A stretch of 64,000 nucleotides of DNA from Denitrobaculum sp965232285 (GCA_965232285.1 CBDDPL010000004.1:1798001-1862000), one strand, 5' to 3'; shown: positions 51,061-60,967, counted from the stretch's first letter. Program-made: numbers and translations. Notes: generated by a model from the letters alone, not told the origin.

Positions 51061-52266
51061 ATGACCCCCTCCCGGACTTCCGCAGCCGAGTCTGCCACAG
51101 GCGCAGGCGGCAAACGTCGCGTTTCCATTCTCGGTTCTACGGGTTCCGTCGGCCAAAGCACGGTCGATCTGATTGAACGCAATCCGCAGAGCTTCGAGGT
51201 CGTGGCCCTGACCGCGAACGGCAATGCCGAGGCGCTGGCAGAGCAGGCGCGGCGCTTGAAGGCCAAGCTTGCGGTGGTCGCCGATGAAAGTGCCTACGAA
51301 CGACTGAAAACGGCTTTGTCGGGCAGCGGCATCGAAGCCGCGGCCGGTCGCGCGGCGCTGATCCAGGCGGCTGAAATGCCGTCGGATTTCATCATGGCAG
51401 CTATTGTCGGCGCTGCCGGCATGGAACCCACGCTGGCCGCGATTCGCCGGGGGGTGGCCCTGGGGCTGGCCAACAAGGAGACCCTTGTCTGCGCCGGCGA
51501 TCTGATGAAGGCGGAGGTCCAGGCCAGTGGAGCGACCCTTTTGCCGGTCGACTCGGAGCACAACGCGATCTTTCAGGTCCTGGAGGCGGAGCGGCGGGAT
51601 TCGGTGGAGCGCCTCATTCTGACCGCTTCAGGGGGACCTTTTCGGGCTTTGAGCCGCGCTGAAATGGCGGCGGTTACGCCGGCGCAGGCCCTGGCCCATC
51701 CCAATTGGGACATGGGGGCGAAGATTTCGATCGATTCCGCGACCATGATGAATAAGGGTCTGGAACTGATCGAGGCGGTTCATCTTTTCGACATGTCGGA
51801 GTCCAGCATCGATATTCTGGTCCATCCGCAGTCGGTCATTCATTCGCTGGTCGCCTATCAGGATGGTTCGGTTCTGGCGCAGATGGGGATGCCGGATATG
51901 CGGACCCCCATCGCCTACAGCCTGGCCTGGCCGGCGCGCATGGCGGCACCGGTCGAGCGCCTGGATCTGGCGAAAATCGCCCAGCTTTCGTTCGAAGCGC
52001 CTGATCCGGAACGCTTTCCGTCGCTGCGCCTGGCACGTGAAGCCTTGCGAATCGGTGGGGACGCCCCCACTATCTTAAATGCTGCCAATGAGATAGCGGT
52101 GGCCAGCTTCTTGAAGACCGCGATCGGGTTTCTCGAAATCGCCGAGATTGTCGAGGAAACCATGACCCGGTTGCCATCCAGCACAGCCGCGTCGCTGGAG
52201 GACGTGGTGGCGGTGGACGCGGCGGCGCGCCACTACGCGCGGGGTCTCGTGGAGCAGGCGGCTTAG
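51061..52266 (+). CDS. dxr: 1-deoxy-D-xylulose 5-phosphate reductoisomerase
   Basis: The second step of the MEP isoprenoid pathway, NADPH-dependent. It has 401 residues; the first about 20 are a polar extension. The NADPH site is SILGSTGSVGQSTVDLIE, the metal and substrate loop reads LLPVDSEHNAIFQVLE, and SIDSATMMNKGLELIEA is a conserved helix. Between cdsA and rseP is the usual place. Confidence 0.97.
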   Translation: MTPSRTSAAESATGAGGKRRVSILGSTGSVGQSTVDLIERNPQSFEVVALTANGNAEALAEQARRLKAKLAVVADESAYERLKTALSGSGIEAAAGRAALIQAAEMPSDFIMAAIVGAAGMEPTLAAIRRGVALGLANKETLVCAGDLMKAEVQASGATLLPVDSEHNAIFQVLEAERRDSVERLILTASGGPFRALSRAEMAAVTPAQALAHPNWDMGAKISIDSATMMNKGLELIEAVHLFDMSESSIDILVHPQSVIHSLVAYQDGSVLAQMGMPDMRTPIAYSLAWPARMAAPVERLDLAKIAQLSFEAPDPERFPSLRLAREALRIGGDAPTILNAANEIAVASFLKTAIGFLEIAEIVEETMTRLPSSTAASLEDVVAVDAAARHYARGLVEQAA

Positions 52267-52477
52267 GGACCGGGGCGGCTAGCGCAGGTTGGCCAGCGTG
52301 GCTTGGCCAGTTTGGACTGACCAGTGGTTGCCGGTTAAATGACGGCTGCGGGACACGTTAAGGTGAGACTGGGTATCTAAATAAGGTCGCAAGACCTAAC
52401 TGTTAATCTGTTGCTGGCCCTTAAAGCCGGAGACTCCTCGGCTGAGGACCTGTTTTGACCAATGCGGACGGAATCCG

Positions 52478-53578
52478 ATGGAATTTCTTAATGTTTTAAC
52501 CGGAACGGTCGTTCCTTTTCTGGTTGTCCTGACCGTCCTGGTTTTTGTCCATGAGATGGGGCACTACCTGATTGCCCGTAAGAACGGTGTCCGGGTGGAG
52601 GTCTTCTCCATTGGTTTCGGCCCGGAGATCTTCGGCTGGACCGACCGCGTGAATACGCGCTGGAAATTCAGCCTTATTCCGCTCGGCGGCTACGTGAAGA
52701 TGTTCGGGGATGCCGATGCTGCCAGCCGGCCCTCGGGCGAACCCATGACGGAGGAAGAGCGCGCCGTCGCCTTTCAGTCGAAGCGGCTGGGGCAGCGGGC
52801 CTGGATCGTCGCGGGCGGCCCCCTGGCCAACTTCCTGCTCGCCATCGTGATTTTCGCCGGCCTTTTCATCTTTGTCGGACAGCCTTTTACGCCGGCGACC
52901 GTGGGAGAGGTTTTACCGGATTCGGCGGCGGCTGAGGCGGGCTTCCAGCCGGGCGACCGCATTATCCGGGTGGATGGCAGCGAGGTGGAGCGATTCGAGG
53001 AGCTCCAGACCATCGTTCAGCTCAGTGCTGGAAGCGCGCTCGCGATCGATGTTCTGCGCGACGGCGCCGAGGTGTCTCTCACGGCGACGCCCAGGCCTGC
53101 TACTCAGGAGAGTTTTGGCAGCGAGCAGCAGGTCTGGCGTCTGGGCATCAGCCGCAGTGGCGCCGAATACAAACGACATGATCCTTTGACCGCCGTCTGG
53201 CGGGCAACCGTCGAAACGGTCAGCGTCACCGGTAATACCTTGAAGGCGGTTGGTCAGATGATCACCGGAGATCGCAGTTCCAAGGAACTTGGCGGTCCGC
53301 TCAGGATTGCGCAGATGTCGGGACAGGTGGCGGAGTTCGGCATCCTGTCACTTCTGACCCTGGTGGCGATTCTCTCGGTCAACCTGGGTTTGATTAATCT
53401 TTTCCCGATTCCGATGCTCGACGGCGGCCATCTCTTCTTTTACGCGATCGAAGCCTTGCGCGGACGACCCCTGGGCGAGCGTGCACAAGAATACGGTTTC
53501 CGTATCGGCCTTGCTCTGGTATTGAGCTTGATGGTCTTTGCGACGTGGAACGACCTCGATCACTTTGGGTTGTTTTGA
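52478..53578 (+). CDS. rseP: Site-2 membrane zinc protease (RseP/MmpA)
   Basis: Cuts membrane-embedded substrates such as anti-sigma factors. It has 366 residues. HEMGH (His25, Glu26, His29) in the first helix binds zinc with the Asp of PIPMLDGGHLFF near residue 312. A single PDZ domain lies between (about 125-205), whereas E. coli RseP has two. It has about four membrane helices. Placed just before bamA, as in most proteobacteria. The 211 bp upstream of it hold no gene. Confidence 0.95.
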   Translation: MEFLNVLTGTVVPFLVVLTVLVFVHEMGHYLIARKNGVRVEVFSIGFGPEIFGWTDRVNTRWKFSLIPLGGYVKMFGDADAASRPSGEPMTEEERAVAFQSKRLGQRAWIVAGGPLANFLLAIVIFAGLFIFVGQPFTPATVGEVLPDSAAAEAGFQPGDRIIRVDGSEVERFEELQTIVQLSAGSALAIDVLRDGAEVSLTATPRPATQESFGSEQQVWRLGISRSGAEYKRHDPLTAVWRATVETVSVTGNTLKAVGQMITGDRSSKELGGPLRIAQMSGQVAEFGILSLLTLVAILSVNLGLINLFPIPMLDGGHLFFYAIEALRGRPLGERAQEYGFRIGLALVLSLMVFATWNDLDHFGLF

Positions 53579-53628
53579 GGTATCTGGTTACATTGATCGG
53601 TTAGCCACCTAAGTAAGGTGTTCGGGGG

Positions 53629-55926
53629 TTGAGAGACGTGATTCGTGTGCCATGTGCGGCCTTGATGTTAAGGCTATGGCTTTGCTGCATTTTAGGGACA
53701 ATTGTAAGTCCGGCATATGCACAGGATTTGCTGTCTGGGGGACGGATCGACGAAATCCGTGTCGAAGGCAGCCAGCGTATCGAGCCCGCAACCGTACGTT
53801 CCTATATGCGGGTCAATCCCGGCGATAATTTTGATGCCGTCGCGCTCGATCGCTCTCTCAAGAGTATCTTTGCGACCGGGCTCTTCGCGGACGTAACCCT
53901 GCGGCGTGAAGGGAACGCCCTGATCGTCAATGTGGTGGAAAACCCGATCATCAACCGCATTGCCTTCGAGGGTAACGACCGGCTGGATGACGAGACCCTG
54001 GAAACAGAAGTAACGCTGCGGCCACGCGTGGTTTTCACGCGCACCAAGGTTCAGAAAGACGCTCAACGGATTCTCGAGCTTTACCGGCGCTCCGGTCGTT
54101 TCGCGGCCACTGTAGAGCCGAAGGTTATCCAACTGCCGCAAAACCGCGTCGATCTGGTGTTCGAGATCAGCGAAGGCGAGGTGACCGGGGTCAACGCCAT
54201 TAACTTCATCGGGAACCGGGAGTTCTCGGACGGGCGTCTGCGGGAAGCGATCGCCACGAGTGAGAGCGCTTTCTATAAGTTTCTTTCAACGACGGACACC
54301 TATGACCCTGATCGCTTGACCTTCGACCGCGAGCTGCTGCGGCGGTTTTATCTCAGCGAAGGCTATGCCGATTTTCGGGTTAATTCGGTGGTCGCTGAAC
54401 TGGCACCGGACCGCGAAGGCTTCATCATCACCTTTACGGTGGTCGAGGGTGAGCGCTACGACTTTGGCAAGATCGACGTTCAAACCAGCCTTCGGGACCT
54501 GGATCCTGAGCAGGTACGGGACGCCTTGCTGACGGAGGAGGGCGATACCTACGACGCCAGCGCGGTGGAGGATACCGTCTCCAACCTGACCGACGCGGTC
54601 GGGAATCTCGGTTACGCTTTCGTGGATATTCGCCCCACGACAAATCGGGACGCAGACAACCGGACCATCGATATTCTCTATGATATCCAGGAAGGCCCCA
54701 GGGTTTTCGTGGAGCGGATCGATATCGAGGGGAATACGCGAACGCTCGACAAGGTCATTCGCCGGGAATTCCGGCTGGTTGAAGGAGATGCCTTCAACAG
54801 CACGAAACTGCGCCGCTCACGACGACGGATTCAGCGTCTGGGCTTTTTCCAGACGGTCACTGTGGACAACGAGCCGGGAAGCACGCCAGACCGCACGGTG
54901 GTCAAGGTCTCGGTGGAGGAACAGTCGACCGGCGATATCAGCTTCGGTGCCGGTTTTTCCACTCAGTCGGGCCCGCTTGCCAGCGTCGGTATCCGCGAAC
55001 GGAACCTGCTGGGACGGGGGCAGGATCTTCGTTTCAACGTTTCGATCGCCGGCAGCGGTTCTCAAGCCGATATCAGCTTTACCGAGCCGTACTTTCTGGA
55101 TCGAGAGTTCGCGGCAGGTTTCGATATCTTCCGTGTGACAACGGAGGATGACGCTCGAGCCTTTGATGAAAAGCGCCTCGGTTTCTCGATTCGGGGTGGA
55201 TATGACCTGACCGAAGATGTCCGGCACGTTGTCCGCTACACACTTGAGGACACCGACATTTCGGACGTTGACGACGACGCGGCGATCCAGATCCGCAGTG
55301 AGGAAGGAAGATCTCTGCGTTCGAGCATTGGCAACGACTTCACCTATGACACCAGGGACTCGCAGTTCGACACGCGTGAAGGTGAGATCGTCCGGCTGCG
55401 GACAACGCTGGCCGGCCTTGGCGGTGACCGGCGGTTCTTCAAAGCCTCCCTGGCGGGCGGGTATTTTTACACCATCGAAGACGACTGGACCCTGAGCACA
55501 CGGGGCGAAGTCGGCAAGATCTTCGGCATTGGAGAAGATACCCGTATCGCCGATCGTTTCTTTGTCGGGGGATCCAGACCCAGAGGCTTTGAAGTTGGCG
55601 GTATCAGCCCCCGTGACCAGGCCAGCGACGATGCACTCGGCGCGAACCAGTTTTACGTCGGCACGCTCGAATTGACCTTTCCCCTCGGCTTGCCGGAAGA
55701 GTTCGATATCCGGGGCCGGCTCTTTACCGACGTTGGTGCGTCTTTTGGTATAGACGGCTCGGATGACGGGGTAGATGATAGCTCAAGCCCGCGTGTGACC
55801 GTGGGTACGGGTGTATCGTGGAACTCTCCCTTTGGCCCCATCGTCGTCGATCTCGGATTTGCGGTGGTTAAGGAAGACTTCGACGAGACGGAGATTCTTA
55901 ACTTTAGCTTTGGAACCAACTTCTAG
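53629..55926 (+). CDS. bamA: Outer-membrane protein assembly factor BamA
   Basis: Inserts beta-barrel proteins into the outer membrane. 765 residues: signal peptide (LMLRLWLCCILGTIVSPAYA), five POTRA domains (about 30-350) and a C-terminal 16-strand barrel. The barrel has a VRGF-type loop as RPRGFEVGG, and the last residue is Phe (SFGTNF), as required for insertion. The start is uncertain: TTG at 53629, GTG at 53638 and GTG at 53647 are all in frame before the signal peptide. skp follows 4 bp later. Confidence 0.96.
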   Translation: MRDVIRVPCAALMLRLWLCCILGTIVSPAYAQDLLSGGRIDEIRVEGSQRIEPATVRSYMRVNPGDNFDAVALDRSLKSIFATGLFADVTLRREGNALIVNVVENPIINRIAFEGNDRLDDETLETEVTLRPRVVFTRTKVQKDAQRILELYRRSGRFAATVEPKVIQLPQNRVDLVFEISEGEVTGVNAINFIGNREFSDGRLREAIATSESAFYKFLSTTDTYDPDRLTFDRELLRRFYLSEGYADFRVNSVVAELAPDREGFIITFTVVEGERYDFGKIDVQTSLRDLDPEQVRDALLTEEGDTYDASAVEDTVSNLTDAVGNLGYAFVDIRPTTNRDADNRTIDILYDIQEGPRVFVERIDIEGNTRTLDKVIRREFRLVEGDAFNSTKLRRSRRRIQRLGFFQTVTVDNEPGSTPDRTVVKVSVEEQSTGDISFGAGFSTQSGPLASVGIRERNLLGRGQDLRFNVSIAGSGSQADISFTEPYFLDREFAAGFDIFRVTTEDDARAFDEKRLGFSIRGGYDLTEDVRHVVRYTLEDTDISDVDDDAAIQIRSEEGRSLRSSIGNDFTYDTRDSQFDTREGEIVRLRTTLAGLGGDRRFFKASLAGGYFYTIEDDWTLSTRGEVGKIFGIGEDTRIADRFFVGGSRPRGFEVGGISPRDQASDDALGANQFYVGTLELTFPLGLPEEFDIRGRLFTDVGASFGIDGSDDGVDDSSSPRVTVGTGVSWNSPFGPIVVDLGFAVVKEDFDETEILNFSFGTNF

Positions 55927-55930
55927 TCCG

Positions 55931-56509
55931 ATGAAGCTGCAAGTTACCACCTGGGCCGCAGGTTTGTTGCGGCTTCTTCTGCTGTCCGGTTTCCTGCTGT
56001 CGCCGTCCATCGCGGCTGGCCAGACCGATCCTGGCAAACCAGTCTTGATCGGGATCCTCGATACGCAAAAGGTCCTGCGGGAATCCGTGGCTATGCGGGG
56101 GCTCTCCAGTCAGATGGAGGAGCGGCGCAGCAGCTTTCAGGAGGAACTGAGGCAGCGCGAGGAAGCCTTGCGGGCCGCCGACCAGGAACTTGCGCGCCAG
56201 CGCTCGATTCTCGCGCCTGAAGCCTTTGCGGAGAAGCGCAGCGAACTCGAACAGCAGGTGGCTTCCCTGCAGCGGCAGGTGCAGACCCGCCGTAAGGAAC
56301 TGGATCGCGTCTATGGTCAGGCGGTCAAGCAGGTTCAGGGCGCCCTGGTATCCATTGCCCAGAAGATCGCATCCGAACGGCAGTTGGATCTCGTGTTGCC
56401 AAAGACCGCCGTGGTGTTGGTGCGCAACGATATGGAAATTACCGACGAGGTGGTCAGGCGGCTCAATGAGACCCTGACCGAGGTGACCATTCCCTCGCCT
56501 CAGAATTAG
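55931..56509 (+). CDS. skp: Periplasmic chaperone OmpH/Skp
   Basis: A 192-residue periplasmic holdase that carries outer-membrane proteins. It has a signal peptide (to about residue 32, SIAAGQ), then IGILDTQKVLRESVAMRGL and a long coiled-coil region rich in Glu, Arg and Gln (about 65-140), which forms the tentacles of the trimer. The start is the ATG at 55931; an upstream frame start at 55811 falls inside bamA. Translation is probably coupled to bamA. Confidence 0.9.
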   Translation: MKLQVTTWAAGLLRLLLLSGFLLSPSIAAGQTDPGKPVLIGILDTQKVLRESVAMRGLSSQMEERRSSFQEELRQREEALRAADQELARQRSILAPEAFAEKRSELEQQVASLQRQVQTRRKELDRVYGQAVKQVQGALVSIAQKIASERQLDLVLPKTAVVLVRNDMEITDEVVRRLNETLTEVTIPSPQN

Positions 56510-56517
56510 GGCTTGTT

Positions 56518-57552
56518 ATGGCTGATCCCCGCTTTTTCACTGTCGCGGGTCCCTGTTCCCTTAAGAGACTTGCAGAAATCGCCGATGCAGATCTTTCGGA
56601 TGGCGCGGACCCGGACCAGCTTTTTTCCGATGTGGCGCCGCTCGACAAGGCCGGTGCGGGCGATGTCAGTTTCCTGAACAATCGCCGCTATATCGATCAG
56701 TTCGCACAGAGCGGGGCGGGCGCCTGCGTTCTCGAGCCGCGTTTTGCCGACAAGGCGCCCGAAGGTATGGCCTTGCTGCTGACGGACAAGCCGCACCGGG
56801 CTTACGCGCGGATTGCCCAGGCCTTTTATCCGACGCCGAAGCGCAAAGCCGAGATTCACCCCTCGGCTATCGTCGATTCCAGCGCCGTGATCGGCGAAGA
56901 CTGCGAGATCGCCGCCGGAGTCGTGATCGGTCCACGCGCCGAGATCGGCTCGCGCTGCCGGATCGAAGCCAACAGCGTGATCGAAGCGGGGGTCGTGATC
57001 GGCGATGATTGTCTGATCGGAGCCAATGCCTCGCTCAGCTACTGCCTGATCGGAAAGCGGGTTAAGATCCACGCCGGCGTGCGGGTCGGGACCCGCGGTT
57101 TCGGCTTTGCGATGGATCCGGAAGGCTACGAGGACGTACCGCAACTCGGCCGCGTTCTTATCGAAGATGACGTTGAAATCGGGGCGAATTCGACCATCGA
57201 TCGGGGCGCCGGGCCCGACACCGTTATTGGTGCAGGAACGAAGATTGATAATCTCGTGCAAATCGGGCACAACGTGCGCCTTGGGCGCGGTTGCGTCCTG
57301 GTTGCTCAGGCAGGTATGGCCGGCAGTTCGGAACTGGAGGACTTTGTCGTGATTGCGGCGGGGTCCGGTGTGAACGGTCACACGAAAGTCGGTAAAGGGG
57401 CGCAGGTAGCAGGGAAGTCCGCGGTCATGCGGGATGTTCCGCCGGGCGGTACGGTCGGCGGTATTCCGGCGATTCCGCTAAAGGACTATTTCCGCCTCGT
57501 GACGATGTGGCAGCGCCAACTAAAAGAAAAAGGGCCAAAGAGGGAAGGTTGA
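56518..57552 (+). CDS. lpxD: UDP-3-O-(3-hydroxyacyl)glucosamine N-acyltransferase
   Basis: Adds the second hydroxyacyl chain in lipid A synthesis. It has 344 residues. The N-terminal uridine-binding domain comes first, followed by the left-handed beta-helix of hexapeptide repeats from about residue 110 (IHPSAIVDSSAVIGEDCEI), with NLVQIGHNVRLGRG holding the catalytic His. It overlaps the start of fabZ by 1 bp. Confidence 0.97.
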   Translation: MADPRFFTVAGPCSLKRLAEIADADLSDGADPDQLFSDVAPLDKAGAGDVSFLNNRRYIDQFAQSGAGACVLEPRFADKAPEGMALLLTDKPHRAYARIAQAFYPTPKRKAEIHPSAIVDSSAVIGEDCEIAAGVVIGPRAEIGSRCRIEANSVIEAGVVIGDDCLIGANASLSYCLIGKRVKIHAGVRVGTRGFGFAMDPEGYEDVPQLGRVLIEDDVEIGANSTIDRGAGPDTVIGAGTKIDNLVQIGHNVRLGRGCVLVAQAGMAGSSELEDFVVIAAGSGVNGHTKVGKGAQVAGKSAVMRDVPPGGTVGGIPAIPLKDYFRLVTMWQRQLKEKGPKREG

Positions 57553-58022
57553 TGAGTGAGCTTGAAGTGGCCCGGCCTGCGGTCAGGTCGGCTGACATTA
57601 TGCGGATTATGGAGCTGATTCCGCATCGTTATCCATTCCTGCTAATTGATCGTGTGGAAGAGATCGTCGTCAACGAAAGTGCCGTAGGCATTAAGAACGT
57701 GACGATCAATGAACAGTTTTTTCAAGGTCATTTCCCGCGCCAGCCGGTCATGCCGGGCGTCCTGATCGTCGAGGCCATGGCCCAGACGGCAGCGGTGCTG
57801 GTGGTGGAGACGCTGGAAGGCGAAGCGGCCGGCAAGCTAGTTTACTTTATGACGATCGATTCGGCACGTTTTCGCAAGCCCGTCATGCCGGGCGCGACGA
57901 TCAAGATCCATGTCACCAAGGAACGCAATCGCGGGGCCGTGTGGAAGTTCCGCGGTGAGGCCCGTGTCGATGGCGCACTGATGGCCGAAGCCAAGTTCTC
58001 GGCCATGATCATGGATGATTGA
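57552..58022 (+). CDS. fabZ: 3-hydroxyacyl-[acyl-carrier-protein] dehydratase FabZ
   Basis: Dehydrates 3-hydroxyacyl-ACP in fatty-acid synthesis and so competes with LpxA for the same substrate. From the ATG at 57552 it has 156 residues with catalytic His60 (GHFPRQPVMPGV) and Glu74 (VEAMAQ). GGAAGG lies 4 bp upstream. It ends in TGATG with lpxA. Confidence 0.97.
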   Translation: MSELEVARPAVRSADIMRIMELIPHRYPFLLIDRVEEIVVNESAVGIKNVTINEQFFQGHFPRQPVMPGVLIVEAMAQTAAVLVVETLEGEAAGKLVYFMTIDSARFRKPVMPGATIKIHVTKERNRGAVWKFRGEARVDGALMAEAKFSAMIMDD

Positions 58023-58813
58023 TGGCTGACATTCACCCTTCAGCGGTCATTGCACCGGAGGCGTCGCTGGCCGAAGGCGTCAAGATCGGACCCTTCTGTG
58101 TGGTCGGCGCCAACGTGGAGCTCGAAGAGGACGTGGTTCTTCACAGCCACGTCGTGGTGGAAGGGCGGACCCGGATCGGCGCGCGCACCCAGATTTACCC
58201 CTTTGCCTCGGTTGGCCACGCACCTCAGGATCTCAAGTACGGCGGCGAACCCTCACGGGTGACCATCGGGACCGACAACATTATCCGCGAACATGTCACC
58301 ATCAACCCAGGGACCAAGGGCGGTCGCATGGAAACGGTCGTCGGGAACGGCTGTATGTTGATGGTGGGCGCGCATGTTGCACACGATTGTATTCTTGGCG
58401 ACCGTGTCATACTGGTGAACAACGCGACTTTGGGCGGTCACGTGGAGATTGGCGACAACACGATTGTCGGTGGGCTCGCGGCGATCCACCAGTTCGTACG
58501 CATCGGTCGTGACGCCATGATCGGGGGAATGTCGGGCGTTGAAAACGACGTTATTCCCTTTGGAATGGTAATGGGAGAGCGGGCCAGCCTGAACGGTCTC
58601 AATCTCGTTGGCATGAAGCGCCGCGGGCATGAGCGAGCGGACATCACCGCGCTCCAGGATACCTACAAAAAACTCTTCACGGACGAAGGTAACTTCGCCG
58701 AGAGGCTGGAAGCGGTCGAGTCCGAGGAGCAACAGAGTCCGCCGGTGCGCGAGGTTTTAGGGTTCATTCAGGGCGACTCCTCACGCGGACTGCTTCATCC
58801 TAAGAAAAAGTAA
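58022..58813 (+). CDS. lpxA: Acyl-ACP--UDP-N-acetylglucosamine O-acyltransferase
   Basis: The first step of lipid A synthesis. The 263-residue protein is a left-handed beta-helix of hexapeptide repeats (IHPSAVIAPEASLAEGVKIG) with the catalytic His in MVGAHVAHDCILG and a C-terminal helical part. The ATG at 58022 overlaps the fabZ stop; a TTG one codon upstream is possible. The gene is 4 bp from lpxI. Confidence 0.97.
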   Translation: MADIHPSAVIAPEASLAEGVKIGPFCVVGANVELEEDVVLHSHVVVEGRTRIGARTQIYPFASVGHAPQDLKYGGEPSRVTIGTDNIIREHVTINPGTKGGRMETVVGNGCMLMVGAHVAHDCILGDRVILVNNATLGGHVEIGDNTIVGGLAAIHQFVRIGRDAMIGGMSGVENDVIPFGMVMGERASLNGLNLVGMKRRGHERADITALQDTYKKLFTDEGNFAERLEAVESEEQQSPPVREVLGFIQGDSSRGLLHPKKK

Positions 58814-58817
58814 CGCC

Positions 58818-59639
58818 ATGACATCCAAGCTCGGCATTCTGGCTGGTTCCGGCGAGCTGCCGTTCCGGCTCCGCGATCATTGCCGTATGCAGGGCAGGGA
58901 GGTCTTCGTCGTCGCCTTCAATGGTCACACGGATCCAAGCGTGGTCGAGGGTGTCGAGCATGTCTGGACCCGCCTCGGCGGTGCTTATTCGGTGTTGCAG
59001 CAGTTGCGGGACGCCGGTGTCGGCGAGTTGGTGATGGCCGGCGCCGTCCAGCGCCCCAGCCTGAGCGACCTGCGGCCCGACTTTCAGACCCTTAAGTTCC
59101 TGACCAAGATCGGTTCCGCCAGCCTGGGCGACGACGGAATGCTGAAGGCGATCATTGACCGCCTTGAGGCCGAAGGCTTTCGTGTGGTGGGGATCGACGA
59201 GGTCCTGGGCGACATCCTGGCGACGGACGGCATCTTCGGCGGTATCGAGCCCGACCAGGAAGCCTGGGCCGACATCGATCGTGGTGTCGCAGTTGCGCGG
59301 GCACTCGGCGCGCAGGACGTCGGGCAGTCGGTGATCGTGCAGCAGGGCTTCATCCTCGGGGTCGAGGCGGTCGAAGGGACGGATGCGCTGATCGCGCGCT
59401 GTGCAGGGCTGCGCCGGAACGGCACCGGCGGCGTGCTGGTCAAGGTCAAGAAGCCCCAGCAGGAGCGCCGGGCCGATCTGCCGACCATCGGAACCACCAC
59501 CGTTCGTAATGCGGCCGAGAGCGGGCTGCGCGGCATCGCCGTGGAAGCCGGCGGATCACTGATCGTCGACCGCGAGGCGGTACGCGCGGCAGCGGATGAA
59601 AGCGGAATCTTTGTCGTCGGCATCGAGGTCCCGCAGTGA
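58818..59639 (+). CDS. lpxI: UDP-2,3-diacylglucosamine diphosphatase LpxI
   Basis: Cleaves UDP-2,3-diacylglucosamine to lipid X. The 273-residue protein belongs to the LpxI (DUF1009) family and is not related to LpxH. KLGILAGSGELPFRL at the N-terminus and GIEPDQEAWADIDRGVAVARALG and GTGGVLVKVKKPQQERRADLPTIG in the C-terminal domain are family motifs. It replaces LpxH in alphaproteobacteria. Its stop overlaps the GTG start of lpxB. Confidence 0.95.
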   Translation: MTSKLGILAGSGELPFRLRDHCRMQGREVFVVAFNGHTDPSVVEGVEHVWTRLGGAYSVLQQLRDAGVGELVMAGAVQRPSLSDLRPDFQTLKFLTKIGSASLGDDGMLKAIIDRLEAEGFRVVGIDEVLGDILATDGIFGGIEPDQEAWADIDRGVAVARALGAQDVGQSVIVQQGFILGVEAVEGTDALIARCAGLRRNGTGGVLVKVKKPQQERRADLPTIGTTTVRNAAESGLRGIAVEAGGSLIVDREAVRAAADESGIFVVGIEVPQ

Positions 59640-59680
59640 CCTCGCCCACAGTGACCACGCCCACAGTGACCTCTCCGGCC
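59636..59680 (+). repeat. 15-bp tandem repeat at the lpxB start
   Basis: Three units begin at 59636, 59651 and 59666, each GTGACC(T/A)CGCCCACA or a close variant; the third is diverged at its end. Each encodes M/V-T-(S/T)-P-T, and each GTG is in frame. Confidence 0.8.
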
Positions 59681-60940
59681 CAGAGCCAGGCGCCGGTTCA
59701 GAGTGATCATGCGCCAGGCGGAGAGGCCGGGCGGGTCGATGGTGACGCAGAGGGGCCGCTGATCTACCTGGTGGCCGGCGAGCCTTCGGGCGATCTGCTC
59801 GGCGCGCGCCTGATGTCGGCGCTTCTGGAACTCACGGACGGACGGGTCCGCTTCGCCGGGGTCGGTGGCCCCAACATGGTTGCGAAAGGCCTGAAGAGCC
59901 TCTTTCCGATCGATGAACTGGCGGTCATGGGGATCGTCGAAATTCTGCCCCATGCCTTTAAGATCTATCGCCGTATTCGCCAGACCCGCGCGGCGATCCT
60001 GCGTGACCGGCCCGCCGCATTGATCACCATCGATTCGCCCAGCTTTACCCTGGAGATCGCTCAGGGGCTCAAGGGGCAGGGGATACCGCTGGTGCACTAC
60101 GTGGCGCCGCAGGTCTGGGCCTGGAAGGCCTGGCGGGCGAAACAGATTGCCGGATACCTCGATCTCCTGCTGACCCTGCTGCCCTTCGAACCGCCCTATT
60201 TTGAGAAGCATGGACTCAAGACGCGTTTCGTCGGTCATCCCGCGATCGAAGGACGCGGCACGGAGCTTTCCACGCCAGGCGAGAAAGAGATCCGCGATGC
60301 CTGGGGTATCGCGCCCGATGCACGCGTCATCACGGTTCTACCCGGCAGCCGCAGGGGCGAGGTCTCGCGACTGTGCGGCGTGTTTGGCGCCGGCCTGGCG
60401 CGGCTCTCCCAGAAGGTTCCGAACCTCCACGTGGTCGTTCCGACTGTCTCCAATGTGGCCGGGCTGGTCCGTGAGCGTGTCGCTGACTGGACCTTGCCCG
60501 TCACCGTGCTCGAGGGCTTTGCCGAGAAGCACGACGCCTTTCAGATCAGCGAGGCCGCTCTGGCGGCTTCGGGGACCGTCGCGGTCGAACTGGCCGTGGC
60601 CGGTGTGCCGACCGTGATCGGTTATCGGACCAACGCCATCACCGCCTGGCTGGCACCAAAGCTGTTGCACATCAAGTATGTCAGCCTGCCCAATCTGCTG
60701 CTCGACCGAGGATTGCTGCCTGAACTGCTGCAGAACGATCTGACACCGGACAGCATCGCCGATCATCTCGGCGCCCTGCTTGGAGACACGGCGCGGCGGC
60801 AGGAACAGCTCGACGGCGGCCGGCAGGTGGTAGACCTCCTGACACCGGCGGACGAGAGTCCGAGCAAGGTTGCCGCGCGGGAAGTCCTGGCCCAGATAAA
60901 CAAGAGTGCGACCATCAACCAGCAGAAGACCGTATCTTAG
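59636..60940 (+). CDS. lpxB: Lipid-A-disaccharide synthase
   Basis: A glycosyltransferase of 434 residues that joins lipid X to UDP-diacylglucosamine. The catalytic core starts at about residue 42 with LIYLVAGEPSGDLLGARLM, and the sugar-donor region has LPGSRRGEV and ASGTVAVELAVAGVPTVIGYR. About 40 extra residues lie at the N-terminus, low in complexity (TSPTVTTPTVTSP). They are encoded by a 15-bp tandem repeat in which each unit begins with an in-frame GTG, so the true start could be any of three. The most upstream GTG overlaps the lpxI stop. Confidence 0.95.
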   Translation: MTSPTVTTPTVTSPAQSQAPVQSDHAPGGEAGRVDGDAEGPLIYLVAGEPSGDLLGARLMSALLELTDGRVRFAGVGGPNMVAKGLKSLFPIDELAVMGIVEILPHAFKIYRRIRQTRAAILRDRPAALITIDSPSFTLEIAQGLKGQGIPLVHYVAPQVWAWKAWRAKQIAGYLDLLLTLLPFEPPYFEKHGLKTRFVGHPAIEGRGTELSTPGEKEIRDAWGIAPDARVITVLPGSRRGEVSRLCGVFGAGLARLSQKVPNLHVVVPTVSNVAGLVRERVADWTLPVTVLEGFAEKHDAFQISEAALAASGTVAVELAVAGVPTVIGYRTNAITAWLAPKLLHIKYVSLPNLLLDRGLLPELLQNDLTPDSIADHLGALLGDTARRQEQLDGGRQVVDLLTPADESPSKVAAREVLAQINKSATINQQKTVS

Positions 60941-60967
60941 CGCGGTCAGGAAGGGGAGAGGCCCGTA

